The notes beneath the pieces are model-generated. The model did no database searches and was not told the origin of the DNA. It saw nothing but the letters and a program-made list of their open reading frames with translations. 41,403 bases of DNA from an uncultured Clostridium sp. (GTDB lineage: Bacteria; Bacillota; Clostridia; Clostridiales; Clostridiaceae), in NCBI GenBank assembly GCA_937927335.1, contig CALBDU010000034.1, forward strand, positions 1 to 41,403, written 5' to 3'. The translations under genes were made by a program, and so were the position numbers. Positions 15,291-23,941 of the stretch are shown here, piece by piece (position 1 is the first letter of the stretch; the number at the start of each line of letters is the position of its first letter).

Positions 15291-16721
15291 ATGATAAATT
15301 TATCGGAAAAAGAATTTAATGAGCTTAAAAAGGGGAAGAAAATATTTCCGTTATTCTTAAAGGTTAATGGAGATCAGTTTACTCCAATAGGTATATACTA
15401 CAGCCTTAAAGGTGAAAACAGATTTCTTTTGGAAACAGTCTATTCAGAAAGGGAAATTGGAAGATACTCCTTTATTGGAGAAAATCCATACCTGAAAATA
15501 AAAAGCAGTGGTGATGAGGTGACTGTAGCAGAAAACTCAATAGATAAAAAATACAGGGGCAGAGTTTTGGATTTTATAAAAAAATATATGGAATATGAGT
15601 ATGAAGCAGCAGGACTTGATACTTCCTTCACGGGAGGAGCAGTAGGCTATATTGGCTATGATGTGATAAGACAATATGAGACATTGCCTGAGATTAACAG
15701 AGATGAAATAAATTTACCGGAAGCTTATCTTATGTTTTATAAAACGTTTATATGCTATGACCATTTTGAACATAAGGTTATTATGATTTATAACGTATTT
15801 CCTGAGGACAAGGAGCATTACCAGTCAATTGTAACAAGGCTTGAAGGTATATATGAAAAGATAAGGAGCAATAGCACAGTCCATGAACTTAAGCCAGCAG
15901 ATAAAAATAAGGAGCTGCAGTCAAATTTCACAAAAGAAAAATACTGCAGCCTTGTGGAAAAGGCCAAGGAATTTATAAAAGCGGGAGATATCTTCCAGGT
16001 GGTTTTATCCCAAAGATTAAAATTTAAAACAAGCTCATGTCCCTTTGATGTATACAGAAGACTCAGGTCTAAAAATCCATCACCTTATCTTTTCTATATG
16101 GATTTTTCTGATTTTCAGCTGGCAGGTTCTTCTCCAGAATCACTGGTCACTGTAAAGAGGGATATAGTGAGGACGAACCCTATAGCAGGTACCAGGACAA
16201 GAGGGAAAAATCAGGAAGAGGACATTAAGCTTAAAGCAGAGCTTTTAGATGATGAAAAGGAAAAGGCAGAGCATGTAATGCTGGTGGACCTTGGGAGAAA
16301 TGACATAGGCAGGATAAGCAAATTTGGCACCGTCAAACTGGAAAGGTTCATGGAGGTGGATTTTTACTCTCATGTAATGCACATCGTTTCAATGGTATCC
16401 GGAAAGCTGAAAAAGAACTTAAACTGTTTTGATGCATTAAGTGCATGTCTTCCTGTAGGAACCGTTTCAGGAGCCCCAAAAATCAGGGCTATGGAAATAA
16501 TAGATGAGCTTGAGGAAAGCAAAAGAGGAATTTACGCCGGGGCTGTGGGATATTTTTCATATAACGGTGACATGGATACCTGCATTGCCATTAGGACAAT
16601 ACTGTTTAAGGATAAACATGCCTATGTTCAGGCAGGAGCGGGAATAGTTTACGACTCTGTGCCGGGGCAGGAATACCTGGAAACATTAAATAAAGCTATG
16701 GCGCTGAAGGAGGTGATTTAA
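15291..16721 (+). CDS. trpE: Anthranilate synthase component I
   Basis: Converts chorismate and ammonia (from TrpG) to anthranilate, the committed step of tryptophan synthesis. A 476-residue chorismate-binding enzyme. The N-terminal feedback region has FLLETVYSEREIGRYSFIG, the LLES-type tryptophan site with T for S. The catalytic core has AGSSPESLV, IAGTRTRGKN, DLGRNDIGR, GTVSGAPKIRAMEIIDELE and YAGAVGYF. I start at ATG 15291-15293, 6 nt after GAGG; an upstream in-frame GTG at 15282 overlaps the ribosome site. First gene of the trp operon; the next gene follows with no gap. Confidence 0.97.
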   Translation: MINLSEKEFNELKKGKKIFPLFLKVNGDQFTPIGIYYSLKGENRFLLETVYSEREIGRYSFIGENPYLKIKSSGDEVTVAENSIDKKYRGRVLDFIKKYMEYEYEAAGLDTSFTGGAVGYIGYDVIRQYETLPEINRDEINLPEAYLMFYKTFICYDHFEHKVIMIYNVFPEDKEHYQSIVTRLEGIYEKIRSNSTVHELKPADKNKELQSNFTKEKYCSLVEKAKEFIKAGDIFQVVLSQRLKFKTSSCPFDVYRRLRSKNPSPYLFYMDFSDFQLAGSSPESLVTVKRDIVRTNPIAGTRTRGKNQEEDIKLKAELLDDEKEKAEHVMLVDLGRNDIGRISKFGTVKLERFMEVDFYSHVMHIVSMVSGKLKKNLNCFDALSACLPVGTVSGAPKIRAMEIIDELEESKRGIYAGAVGYFSYNGDMDTCIAIRTILFKDKHAYVQAGAGIVYDSVPGQEYLETLNKAMALKEVI

Positions 16722-17327
16722 GTGATATTGCTTATAGATAATTATGATTCCTTTACCTACAACCTTTATCAGTATATAGGAGAAATATATGAGGATATTT
16801 CAGTAGTGAGGAATGATGATTTAAGCATTAACCGCATTAGGAAAATGAATCCTGAAGGCATTATTTTATCACCTGGTCCGGGAATCCCTGAGGATGCAGG
16901 TATCTGCATAGATGTCATAAAAGAGCTGGGGCAAGAAATACCTATTTTAGGAATATGCCTAGGCCATCAGGCAATAGGCTGTGCTTATGGAGCAAAAGTT
17001 ATAAGGTCACAGGTTATTAAGCATGGTAAAACATCGGTGGTTAAACATAAAGATGACATATTATTTAAAAACATTGAAAAAGAAATAAAAGTTATGAGAT
17101 ACCATTCACTGATTGTTGATGAAAATACTCTTCCTGATATTCTTGAGGTCACTGCAAAAAGCCTTGAAGACTCTGCAATAATGGCTCTTAAGCATAAAAA
17201 GTACCAGGTATACGGAGTTCAGTTTCATCCGGAATCCATTTTTACAGAACGAGGAAAGGACATAATAAGAAATTTTTTAATGGAGGTTTGCAATGTTACA
17301 GGATGCAATAAAAAAAATAGTAATTAA
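16722..17327 (+). CDS. trpG: Anthranilate synthase component II (glutamine amidotransferase)
   Basis: Releases ammonia from glutamine for TrpE. A 201-residue class I amidotransferase with triad C79 (GICLGHQAIG), H169 and E171 (FHPES), and the oxyanion motif SPGPGIPEDAG. The start is GTG, placed exactly after the trpE stop, with the strong site AAGGAGGTGA inside the trpE end. Its last 35 nt overlap trpD, extending the protein with a polar tail (NVTGCNKKNSN). The same chain can serve PabA in folate synthesis, but the trp position argues for TrpG as the main role. Confidence 0.96.
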   Translation: MILLIDNYDSFTYNLYQYIGEIYEDISVVRNDDLSINRIRKMNPEGIILSPGPGIPEDAGICIDVIKELGQEIPILGICLGHQAIGCAYGAKVIRSQVIKHGKTSVVKHKDDILFKNIEKEIKVMRYHSLIVDENTLPDILEVTAKSLEDSAIMALKHKKYQVYGVQFHPESIFTERGKDIIRNFLMEVCNVTGCNKKNSN

Positions 17328-18309
17328 TAAGGATTTAAGTGAAAATGAAGCCTATGACGCCATGAATGAGATCATGCATGGACAGGGAACAGATTCACAG
17401 ATTGGAGCCTTCCTGGTGGGACTTAGGATGAAGGGAGAAAAAATAGAAGAGATAACTGGCTGTGCAAGGGCTATGAGGGATAATGCAGTACCGGTTAGGC
17501 TGAAATCAAATTTCGTAATTGATACCTGTGGTACTGGGGGAGATGGTGGAAAGACCTTTAATATATCCACTGCAGTGGCAATTATAGCAGCTGCAGCTGG
17601 AGTAAAGGTGGCCAAACATGGAAACAAGGCTGTTTCAAGTAAAAGCGGCAGTGCAGATGTATTGGCGGAACTAGGCTTTAATATAGAACTGGAATCAGAC
17701 AAAGCTGCAAAATGCATTGACGAAAAGGGCATGGCTTTCCTGTTTGCTCCCAAATACCATCATGCTATGAAAAATGTTGCAGGTACCAGAAAAAACCTTG
17801 GAATAAGAACAATATTCAATATACTGGGGCCTCTAACTAACCCGGGTTTTGTCAAGGGACAGATACTAGGGGTATATAATAAAAACCTTACAAACACTTT
17901 GGCTAATGTACTCCTTAATCTTGGATGCGAAAAAGCTATGGTGGTATGCGGCGAAGACGGCTTGGACGAGATAACTACCACCACATTTACCTATGTAAGT
18001 GAAATTAGAAACGGAAAGGTTCTGGACTATAAACTAGATCCTGAAGAATTTGGAATGAAGCTTGCACAACCTATTGAAATAAGAGGGGGAAGCGCCAAGG
18101 AAAATGCCGGGATAATAATTGATATATTTAAAGGCCTTAAGGGTGCAAAAAGGGATGTGGTTGTTTTTAACAGTGCAGCAGCTCTTTATGTTGGAAATGC
18201 CTGTAAGGATATAAAGGAGGGAATCAAAATCTCAGAGGAAATAATTGATTCAGGAAGAGCTCTTGAGAAACTTGAAGAGCTTATTAAGTACAGCATGTCA
18301 ATTCAATGA
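17293..18309 (+). CDS. trpD: Anthranilate phosphoribosyltransferase
   Basis: Joins anthranilate to PRPP. A 338-residue monofunctional enzyme, the normal length. The PRPP/magnesium motif GTGGDGGKTFNIST is near residues 79-92, KHGNKAVSSKSGSADVLAELG follows, and the anthranilate tunnel region has KYHHAMKNVAGTRKNLGIRTIFN. The N-terminal helical domain (residues 1-65) is intact. The ATG at 17293 follows TGGAGG and overlaps the end of trpG by 35 nt, suggesting coupling. It could also use anthranilate made by the kynureninase encoded at 32720. Confidence 0.97.
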   Translation: MLQDAIKKIVINKDLSENEAYDAMNEIMHGQGTDSQIGAFLVGLRMKGEKIEEITGCARAMRDNAVPVRLKSNFVIDTCGTGGDGGKTFNISTAVAIIAAAAGVKVAKHGNKAVSSKSGSADVLAELGFNIELESDKAAKCIDEKGMAFLFAPKYHHAMKNVAGTRKNLGIRTIFNILGPLTNPGFVKGQILGVYNKNLTNTLANVLLNLGCEKAMVVCGEDGLDEITTTTFTYVSEIRNGKVLDYKLDPEEFGMKLAQPIEIRGGSAKENAGIIIDIFKGLKGAKRDVVVFNSAAALYVGNACKDIKEGIKISEEIIDSGRALEKLEELIKYSMSIQ

Positions 18310-18321
18310 TGGAGGATTCTT

Positions 18322-19098
18322 ATGATTTTAGATGATATTGTACAGTATAAAAAAATACAGCTTAAGAAGGAAAAAGAGATAACTCCTCTTAAAAGTTTAA
18401 TACCCCATCTGGAAACCTTTGAAATCAGAGATTTTAAGAAAGCCATAAACACAGGAAATATAGCTTTTATAGCGGAAATAAAAAAAGCTTCTCCTTCAAA
18501 AGGAATCATCAAAGAGGCCTTTGACCCCGTTTTAGCAGCACAAGTTTATGAAAAATTGGATGTTCAGGCAGTGTCTATCTTAACCGAAAAGCAGTTTTTT
18601 AAAGGAAAGGATGAGTATATTGCTAAAGCTAAGGAGGTGAATTCAAAACCTGTGCTCCGAAAGGATTTTATAATCGATGAATACCAGCTTTACCAGGCTA
18701 GGGCCATTGGGGCAGATGCAGTACTGCTCATTGCTTCAGTTTTGGGCAGGAAAATGAAAATGTTCTATCTTCTTGCAAAGGAACTGGGACTAAATGTGCT
18801 TGCAGAGGTACACAGCGAAAGTGAGCTGGAGGAAGCCCTTAACTGTGGCTTCAGCATAATTGGCATAAACAACAGGGACCTTAGAAATTTTAGTGTAAGC
18901 CTGAAAACTACTGAAGAACTTATAAAACTCATTCCTGAAAATATATTGACCGTATCGGAAAGCGGCATTAAAAAAGCTGAAGATGTAAGGTATTTAAAAG
19001 AGCTTGGCGTTAATGCAGTACTCATTGGTGAAACCTTTATGAAAAATCTCGAAGCTTTTCACAGAATTGAAAAATTTATAGCGGAGGCAAGAGGATAA
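18322..19098 (+). CDS. trpC: Indole-3-glycerol-phosphate synthase
   Basis: Closes the indole ring from carboxyphenylamino-deoxyribulose phosphate. A 258-residue TIM barrel with IAEIKKASPSKG (catalytic glutamate and lysine), VLRKDFIIDEYQ, LAEVHSESE, IGINNRDLRNF and TVSESGI phosphate-site motifs in order. It is a separate protein, not fused to TrpF as in E. coli. GGAGG lies before the ATG and the gap to trpD is 12 nt. Confidence 0.97.
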   Translation: MILDDIVQYKKIQLKKEKEITPLKSLIPHLETFEIRDFKKAINTGNIAFIAEIKKASPSKGIIKEAFDPVLAAQVYEKLDVQAVSILTEKQFFKGKDEYIAKAKEVNSKPVLRKDFIIDEYQLYQARAIGADAVLLIASVLGRKMKMFYLLAKELGLNVLAEVHSESELEEALNCGFSIIGINNRDLRNFSVSLKTTEELIKLIPENILTVSESGIKKAEDVRYLKELGVNAVLIGETFMKNLEAFHRIEKFIAEARG

Positions 19099-19100
19099 AG

Positions 19101-19715
19101 ATGACAAAGGTAAAAATATGCGGATTGCAACGAAAAGAGGACATTAACTATTTAAATGAGCTTAAGCCAGACTATGGAGGTTTTGTATTTGCAAAAAGCA
19201 ATAGGCAGGTATCATTAAGCAGAGCCAGGGAGCTGATAGGCCTACTTGATAAATCCATAAAGACTGTAGGGGTATTTCAGGATGAGAAAGTAGAAAAGGT
19301 GATATATGCTGCAGAATATTTAAACTTAGATGTAATTCAGCTTCACGGCAGCGAAAATGAAAGCTATATAAAAAAAATGGAGGGCTTAAAGGTGTGGAAG
19401 GCGGTGGCTGTGGACATTGAAACCTCCACACTGATGAGCAGTATAGATTACGAAACAGAGGGGATTCTGCTGGACAGCCAAATAACTGGGATTATTGGGG
19501 GAACAGGCCTAAGCTTCGATTGGAATATAATAACCAAGCTGAATATAAAGAAGAAGCTGATTTTGGCTGGAGGACTAAACTGTGAGAACATAGAAAATGC
19601 CATTTCGAAGGCAAAGCCCTATGCAGTGGATGTATCTAGCGGGGTTGAAGAAAATGGAATAAAGAGTTATGTAAAATTAAAAAAATTTATAGATAAAGTG
19701 AGGAATGGAATATGA
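19101..19715 (+). CDS. trpF: Phosphoribosylanthranilate isomerase
   Basis: Amadori rearrangement of phosphoribosylanthranilate to the substrate of TrpC. A 204-residue TIM barrel with the catalytic cysteine in VKICGL, GFVFAKSNRQVS, VIQLHGSE, LLDSQ (catalytic aspartate), GGTGLSFDW and LAGGL. The gap to trpC is 2 nt and the TGA stop overlaps the trpB ATG (ATGA), so all three are likely coupled in translation. Confidence 0.96.
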   Translation: MTKVKICGLQRKEDINYLNELKPDYGGFVFAKSNRQVSLSRARELIGLLDKSIKTVGVFQDEKVEKVIYAAEYLNLDVIQLHGSENESYIKKMEGLKVWKAVAVDIETSTLMSSIDYETEGILLDSQITGIIGGTGLSFDWNIITKLNIKKKLILAGGLNCENIENAISKAKPYAVDVSSGVEENGIKSYVKLKKFIDKVRNGI

Positions 19716-20881
19716 ATGGACGATTTGGAAAATTTGGCGGACAATACGCACCTGAGACTATCATGAATGTACTTATGGAATTGGAGACGGAATACGAAAA
19801 AGCAGCAAAGGATATAAAGTTTATGGAGGAATATAAGTATTATCTAAAAGAATACTCGGGCAGAGAAACACCGCTTTATTATGCAGAAAATCTTACAAAA
19901 AAGCTTGGCGGTGCAAAAGTATACTTAAAAAGGGAAGACCTTAATCATACTGGTGCACATAAAATTAACAATGCATTGGGACAAGCTCTCCTTGCCAAAA
20001 GGATGGGTAAAAAAAGGGTAATAGCTGAAACAGGAGCAGGACAGCATGGAGTAGCTACAGCAACAGCGGCTGCTATGTTCGGCATGGAATGTGAAATCTT
20101 CATGGGAGAGGAGGATATTCAAAGGCAGGCCCTTAATGTTGTAAGAATGAAAATGCTGGGAGCAAAAGTTACATCTGTAACCTCTGGTACAGGTACGCTG
20201 AAGGATGCGGTTAATGAAGCCATGAGAAACTGGGTGGAAAATATTGAAAATACGTTTTATATAATGGGTTCTGCAGTGGGGCCACATCCTTACCCAACTA
20301 TAGTAAGAGATTTTCAAAGAGTAATAGGTGATGAGGTTAAAAAACAAATACTGGAAAAGGAGGGGAGACTTCCGGATTATATTGTGGCCTGTGTTGGGGG
20401 TGGAAGCAACTCCATAGGTATATTTTATCCATTTATTGAAAATAAGGAGGTTAAATTAATAGGGGTTGAGGCTGCAGGACATGGGGTTGATACCGATATG
20501 CATGCCGCAACTATAGCCAAAGGCTCCCTGGGAGTGCTTCATGGAATGATGACCTATCTTCTTCAGGATGATGACGGACAGATAATGCCTGTATATTCAA
20601 TATCCGCAGGACTGGATTACCCAGGAATAGGACCAGAACACGCATACCTTATGGAAACCGGAAGAGCTGAATATGTGCCCATAACAGATCAGGAATCCAT
20701 AGATGCTTTTATGGAGCTTTGCAGCACAGAAGGAATAATACCTGCCATAGAAAGCGCTCATGCTCTGGCAGAGGCAATAAAATTTGCACCAAAACTCCCA
20801 AAGGACCAGATTGTTGTGGTTAATTTGTCTGGCAGGGGTGATAAAGATGTAGATACAATTGCCAGGGTACTTAATATATAA
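19712..20881 (+). CDS. trpB: Tryptophan synthase beta chain
   Basis: PLP enzyme that condenses indole with serine to tryptophan. A 389-residue TrpB1-type protein beginning NGRFGKFGGQYAPETIM. The PLP lysine is K84 in HTGAHKINNALGQ, the catalytic glutamate is in AETGAGQHGVATAT, and CVGGGSNSIG is the phosphate-binding loop. The C-terminal NLSGRGDKD is intact. It overlaps trpF by 4 nt and pairs with TrpA immediately downstream. Confidence 0.98.
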   Translation: MNGRFGKFGGQYAPETIMNVLMELETEYEKAAKDIKFMEEYKYYLKEYSGRETPLYYAENLTKKLGGAKVYLKREDLNHTGAHKINNALGQALLAKRMGKKRVIAETGAGQHGVATATAAAMFGMECEIFMGEEDIQRQALNVVRMKMLGAKVTSVTSGTGTLKDAVNEAMRNWVENIENTFYIMGSAVGPHPYPTIVRDFQRVIGDEVKKQILEKEGRLPDYIVACVGGGSNSIGIFYPFIENKEVKLIGVEAAGHGVDTDMHAATIAKGSLGVLHGMMTYLLQDDDGQIMPVYSISAGLDYPGIGPEHAYLMETGRAEYVPITDQESIDAFMELCSTEGIIPAIESAHALAEAIKFAPKLPKDQIVVVNLSGRGDKDVDTIARVLNI

Positions 20882-20901
20882 ATTTGAAAGTGAGGTTCAA
20901 T

Positions 20902-21699
20902 ATGAATAGAATTGATAAAAAATTTAAAATGCTGAAAGGATTAAACCAAAAAGCAATGATTCCCTTTATTACTGCTGGAGACCCTGATTTAAACACCACT
21001 GTGGAGCTGGTGGTTGAAATGGAGAAGGCCGGGGCAGATATAATTGAGCTTGGAATTCCTTATTCAGATCCTCTTGCAGATGGCATCGTTATTCAGCAGT
21101 CTTCCAGTCGTGCATTAAAAAATGGTGCAAAAATAGCGAAGATAATGGAAACTGTAAAGGAAATCAGAAAAAAAAGCCAAGTGCCTTTGATCTATCTTGT
21201 TTACTATAACTCAGTTTTCAAATACGGAATGGACAAGTTTATAAAGGAATGCATGGAGGCTGGTGTGGACGGTATAATAATACCTGACCTGCCTATAGAA
21301 GAAAGGCAGGATATTTTAAAAATTGCTGATAAATACCAGGTGGATCTTATTCCTTTGGTAGCACCAACCTCTAAAGAAAGAATAAAAAAGATAACTCACA
21401 ATGGAAAGGGCTTTGTATATTGTGTATCAACCAATGGTGTTACTGGTGCTAGGCAGGAATTAGGAACGGATATAAAAGAATATATGGATATAGTATCAGG
21501 ATATACAGATATGCCTAAGGCTCTTGGATTTGGCATATCCAGTTCAGAAATGGTAAGGAGCTACAAGGATTACTGTGATGGAATTATTGTAGGCAGCGCT
21601 GTAATTAAAAAAATTTCTGAAGCAAAAAATAAGCAGGAAGCTGTTGAAAATACGGCTAAATTTATATCTGAGATAAAAAAAGCATTAATAAATAATTAA
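20902..21699 (+). CDS. trpA: Tryptophan synthase alpha chain
   Basis: Cleaves indole-3-glycerol phosphate and channels indole to TrpB. A 265-residue TIM barrel with the catalytic glutamate in DIIELGIPYSDPLADG and the catalytic aspartate in VDGIIIPDLP. VSTNGVTGARQ is the mobile loop 6 region and GFGISS and GIIVGSAVI are the phosphate-site motifs. The start is ATG 20902-20904 after GTGAGG; an in-frame TTG 18 nt upstream lacks a ribosome site. Last trp gene. No terminator follows; the aro promoter begins 10 nt later. Confidence 0.97.
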   Translation: MNRIDKKFKMLKGLNQKAMIPFITAGDPDLNTTVELVVEMEKAGADIIELGIPYSDPLADGIVIQQSSSRALKNGAKIAKIMETVKEIRKKSQVPLIYLVYYNSVFKYGMDKFIKECMEAGVDGIIIPDLPIEERQDILKIADKYQVDLIPLVAPTSKERIKKITHNGKGFVYCVSTNGVTGARQELGTDIKEYMDIVSGYTDMPKALGFGISSSEMVRSYKDYCDGIIVGSAVIKKISEAKNKQEAVENTAKFISEIKKALINN

Positions 21700-21708
21700 A
21701 AAAGTTCA

Positions 21709-21736
21709 TTGACAATTAAAATTATGGTGCTATAAT
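21709..21736 (+). promoter_or_regulatory. Strong promoter of the aro leader and operon
   Basis: Consensus TTGACA (21709-21714), 16-bp spacer, consensus TATAAT (21731-21736), directly after trpA. It drives the leader ORF and, past the attenuator, aroF to aroK. Confidence 0.88.
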
Positions 21737-21775
21737 AACACTTAATACAAATTCAATTAACTGGAGGTTCCTATT

Positions 21776-21940
21776 ATGGATAATATCATTGGAAAGGGAA
21801 TAGGCAGAAAATATTATTTTTACTTTAGCTGGGGCTATTATTATTTTAGCGCTGGTTATTCGTTCTGCAAAAAATTATATATTCCACTTTACAATGAGTT
21901 ATATAAATTTAGGTATAGTAAGGCAGTAAATTTCTGCTAA
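21776..21940 (+). CDS. Aromatic-rich leader peptide of the aro operon
   Basis: A 54-codon ORF with a good ribosome site (CTGGAGGTTCCTATT before ATG). The peptide contains 11 Tyr, 6 Phe and 1 Trp. Residues 13-30 hold 12 aromatics in 18 positions, including the run YYFYFSWGYYYF. Nothing suggests a folded or membrane protein. It lies between a consensus promoter and an intrinsic terminator 27 nt after the stop, upstream of eight chorismate/Tyr/Phe genes. This is the layout of ribosome-mediated attenuators such as pheL or trpL: a ribosome stalled for charged tRNA-Tyr/Phe/Trp would alter RNA folding and let transcription continue. The function is inferred from composition and position; a stable small protein is the alternative. 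Confidence 0.85.
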   Translation: MDNIIGKGIGRKYYFYFSWGYYYFSAGYSFCKKLYIPLYNELYKFRYSKAVNFC

Positions 21941-21966
21941 TATTTTGGTATAAATTTTGTTTTTAT

Positions 21967-21995
21967 ATAAGGCTCATTGAGCCTTATTTTTTTTT
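21967..21995 (+). terminator. Attenuator terminator before aroF
   Basis: ATAAGGCTC (21967-21975), loop ATT, GAGCCTTAT (21979-21987) and a run of T to 21995: a 9-bp stem with a long U-tract. It lies inside the transcript between the leader peptide and aroF, so it must be bypassed for aro expression. Possible competing pairings are GAGTTATATA (21896-21905) with the 5' arm, and AGTAAGGC (21917-21924) with the 3' arm; both are hand-derived. Confidence 0.9.
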
Positions 21996-22055
21996 AATAA
22001 TTCCGAGCCGGCAAAGGGATTATTAATAATATTAAAATATATTGGAGGGTTACTT

Positions 22056-23069
22056 ATGATAGTTATAATAAGACCTGATACTAATAGGATTGAAATTGAA
22101 GAGATAAAAAATAAAATCGAAGGAGAGGGCTGCAAAGTGAGTGAGATACAAGGTGAAAGCCAGTGCATACTGGGCCTCACAGGAGATACTACGAGAATTG
22201 ATCCAGGGAAAATTGAAGCAATAGACCATGTGGAGAAGGTTACAAAGGTGCAGCAGCCATATAAACTTGCAAACAGACTTTTCCATCCTGAAAATACAGT
22301 AATAAGCATTGGTGATAAAACCATAGGGGGAGACCAGCTCACAATGATTGCAGGGCCCTGCTCTGTAGAAAGCGAAGAACAGATAGTGGAAATAGCTAAA
22401 CAGGTTAAGGCCTGTGGTGCTGGTTTCTTAAGAGGAGGAGCTTTCAAACCCAGAACTTCACCATACAGCTTCCAGGGATTGAAAAGAGAAGGTTTGGAGC
22501 TTTTGAAAATTGCCAGAGAGGAAACGGGGCTTCCTATCGTTACTGAAATAATGTCCCAGGATATGATTGAAGAATTTGCACTGAATGTTGATATTATTCA
22601 GGTGGGTGCAAGAAATATGCAGAACTTCGAGCTTTTAAAGGAGCTTGGGAAAATCAATAAGCCGATACTTCTAAAAAGAGGGTTGTCTGCTACCATTGAA
22701 GAGCTGATTATGTCTGCAGAATACATTATGTCTGAAGGCAATGAGAATGTAATTCTTTGTGAAAGAGGAATAAGGACCTTTGAAACCTACACAAGAAATA
22801 CCCTTGATTTAAGCGCAATACCAGCAATAAAAAAGCTGAGCCACCTCCCTGTTATAGTTGATCCTAGCCATGCAGCAGGAATGTGGTGGATGGTGGAGCC
22901 TCTTTCAAAGGCTGCAGTAGCTGTAGGCGCAGATGGTCTAATAATTGAGGTGCATAATGATCCAGGAAATGCAAAATGCGACGGACAGCAGTCAATAAAG
23001 CCAGAAAGATTCAAGTCACTAATGGAAAGCTTGACTGTTATGGCAAATATGGAAAAAAAGGTGATTTAA
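22056..23069 (+). CDS. aroF: 3-deoxy-7-phosphoheptulonate (DAHP) synthase, type I-beta
   Basis: First step of the shikimate pathway: phosphoenolpyruvate plus erythrose 4-phosphate to DAHP. A 337-residue enzyme. Residues 1-70 form the ferredoxin-like regulatory domain (MIVIIRPDTNRIEIEEI...) seen in Thermotoga-type enzymes, which mediates feedback by Tyr/Phe. The KDSA-like barrel has MIAGPCSVES, RGGAFKPRTSPYSFQG, VGARNMQNFELL, LLKRGLSATIEE, CERGIRTFETYTRNTLD and VDPSHAAG. There is no fused chorismate mutase domain. TTGGAGGG precedes the ATG. First structural gene after the attenuator. Confidence 0.97.
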   Translation: MIVIIRPDTNRIEIEEIKNKIEGEGCKVSEIQGESQCILGLTGDTTRIDPGKIEAIDHVEKVTKVQQPYKLANRLFHPENTVISIGDKTIGGDQLTMIAGPCSVESEEQIVEIAKQVKACGAGFLRGGAFKPRTSPYSFQGLKREGLELLKIAREETGLPIVTEIMSQDMIEEFALNVDIIQVGARNMQNFELLKELGKINKPILLKRGLSATIEELIMSAEYIMSEGNENVILCERGIRTFETYTRNTLDLSAIPAIKKLSHLPVIVDPSHAAGMWWMVEPLSKAAVAVGADGLIIEVHNDPGNAKCDGQQSIKPERFKSLMESLTVMANMEKKVI

Positions 23070-23939
23070 ATGGAGGACTCAGATTTTAAAGGCTTAAATA
23101 TGAAAATTGCTGTGGCTGGACTAGGACTAATAGGAGGTTCCTTAGCTCTGGGGCTGAAAAAGTTAAATCCACAAGAAATTATAGGTATTGACAAGGATGG
23201 CAACATATTAGAAAAGGCCCTGCAGGATGGTATAATAGACAGAGGAAGTATAGAGGGCGGAGAGCTGTTAAGGGATGCAGATTTGATAATAGTTGCATTA
23301 TATCCCAGAGACACTGTAGAATTTATTAAAAAAAATATTCATAATTTTAAAAAAAATGCAGTGATAACTGACACCTGTGGAATAAAAGCTGGAATAATTG
23401 ATGAGGTTATTTCATTTCTGCCGGAGGATATAGATTTTGTGGGCGGCCATCCTATGGCAGGAAAGGAAACAAAGGGTTTTAACTCAGCATCCGCAGATTT
23501 ATTCAGGGGAGCCAACTATATTATTACTCCTGTGGAAAGAAATAAGGAAAGCAGTATAAAACTAATTGAAAAAACAGCCAGGGCTATAGGCTGCAAAAAT
23601 GTTGTATCCATAAGCCCTGTGGAGCATGACAGGATAATTTCCTTTACAAGTCAGCTCCCTCATGTAATTGCAGTATCACTGATGAGCTCAGGCATCCTAG
23701 AGGACAACATTGGATTGTTTACAGGTGGCAGCTTCAAGGATGCTACCAGGGTGGCAGCCATTAATTCAATACTATGGTCCCAGCTGTTTACACTGAATGC
23801 TGAGAATCTCATAGATGAAATCGAAAAGTTTGAAAACAGTATAAATGAAATTAAGAAGGCCATATTGTCTGAGGACAAAAGAGCGCTGGAGGATATTTTT
23901 AATAATGCCTCATTAAATAAAAGAAGGATGATGGTGTAA
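23070..23939 (+). CDS. tyrA: Prephenate dehydrogenase
   Basis: NAD-dependent oxidative decarboxylation of prephenate to 4-hydroxyphenylpyruvate for tyrosine. A 289-residue protein with the dinucleotide motif GLGLIGGSLALGL, TDTCGIKAGI, GGHPMAGKETKGF and SFTSQLPHVIA with conserved histidine. It lacks the C-terminal ACT domain of Bacillus TyrA, so feedback control may rest on DAHP synthase and attenuation. The ATG directly abuts the aroF stop and AAGGTGAT lies upstream. An ATG ten codons later is possible but has no clear ribosome site. Confidence 0.93.
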   Translation: MEDSDFKGLNMKIAVAGLGLIGGSLALGLKKLNPQEIIGIDKDGNILEKALQDGIIDRGSIEGGELLRDADLIIVALYPRDTVEFIKKNIHNFKKNAVITDTCGIKAGIIDEVISFLPEDIDFVGGHPMAGKETKGFNSASADLFRGANYIITPVERNKESSIKLIEKTARAIGCKNVVSISPVEHDRIISFTSQLPHVIAVSLMSSGILEDNIGLFTGGSFKDATRVAAINSILWSQLFTLNAENLIDEIEKFENSINEIKKAILSEDKRALEDIFNNASLNKRRMMV

Positions 23940-23941
23940 TT

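Noticed and set aside
16722..17327. Calling the amidotransferase pabA
   Set aside because: It directly follows trpE and overlaps trpD; folate use is possible but secondary.
21974..22447. Minus-strand 157-codon open frame opposite aroF
   Set aside because: Shadow of aroF; it begins inside coding sequence and ends in the attenuator terminator.
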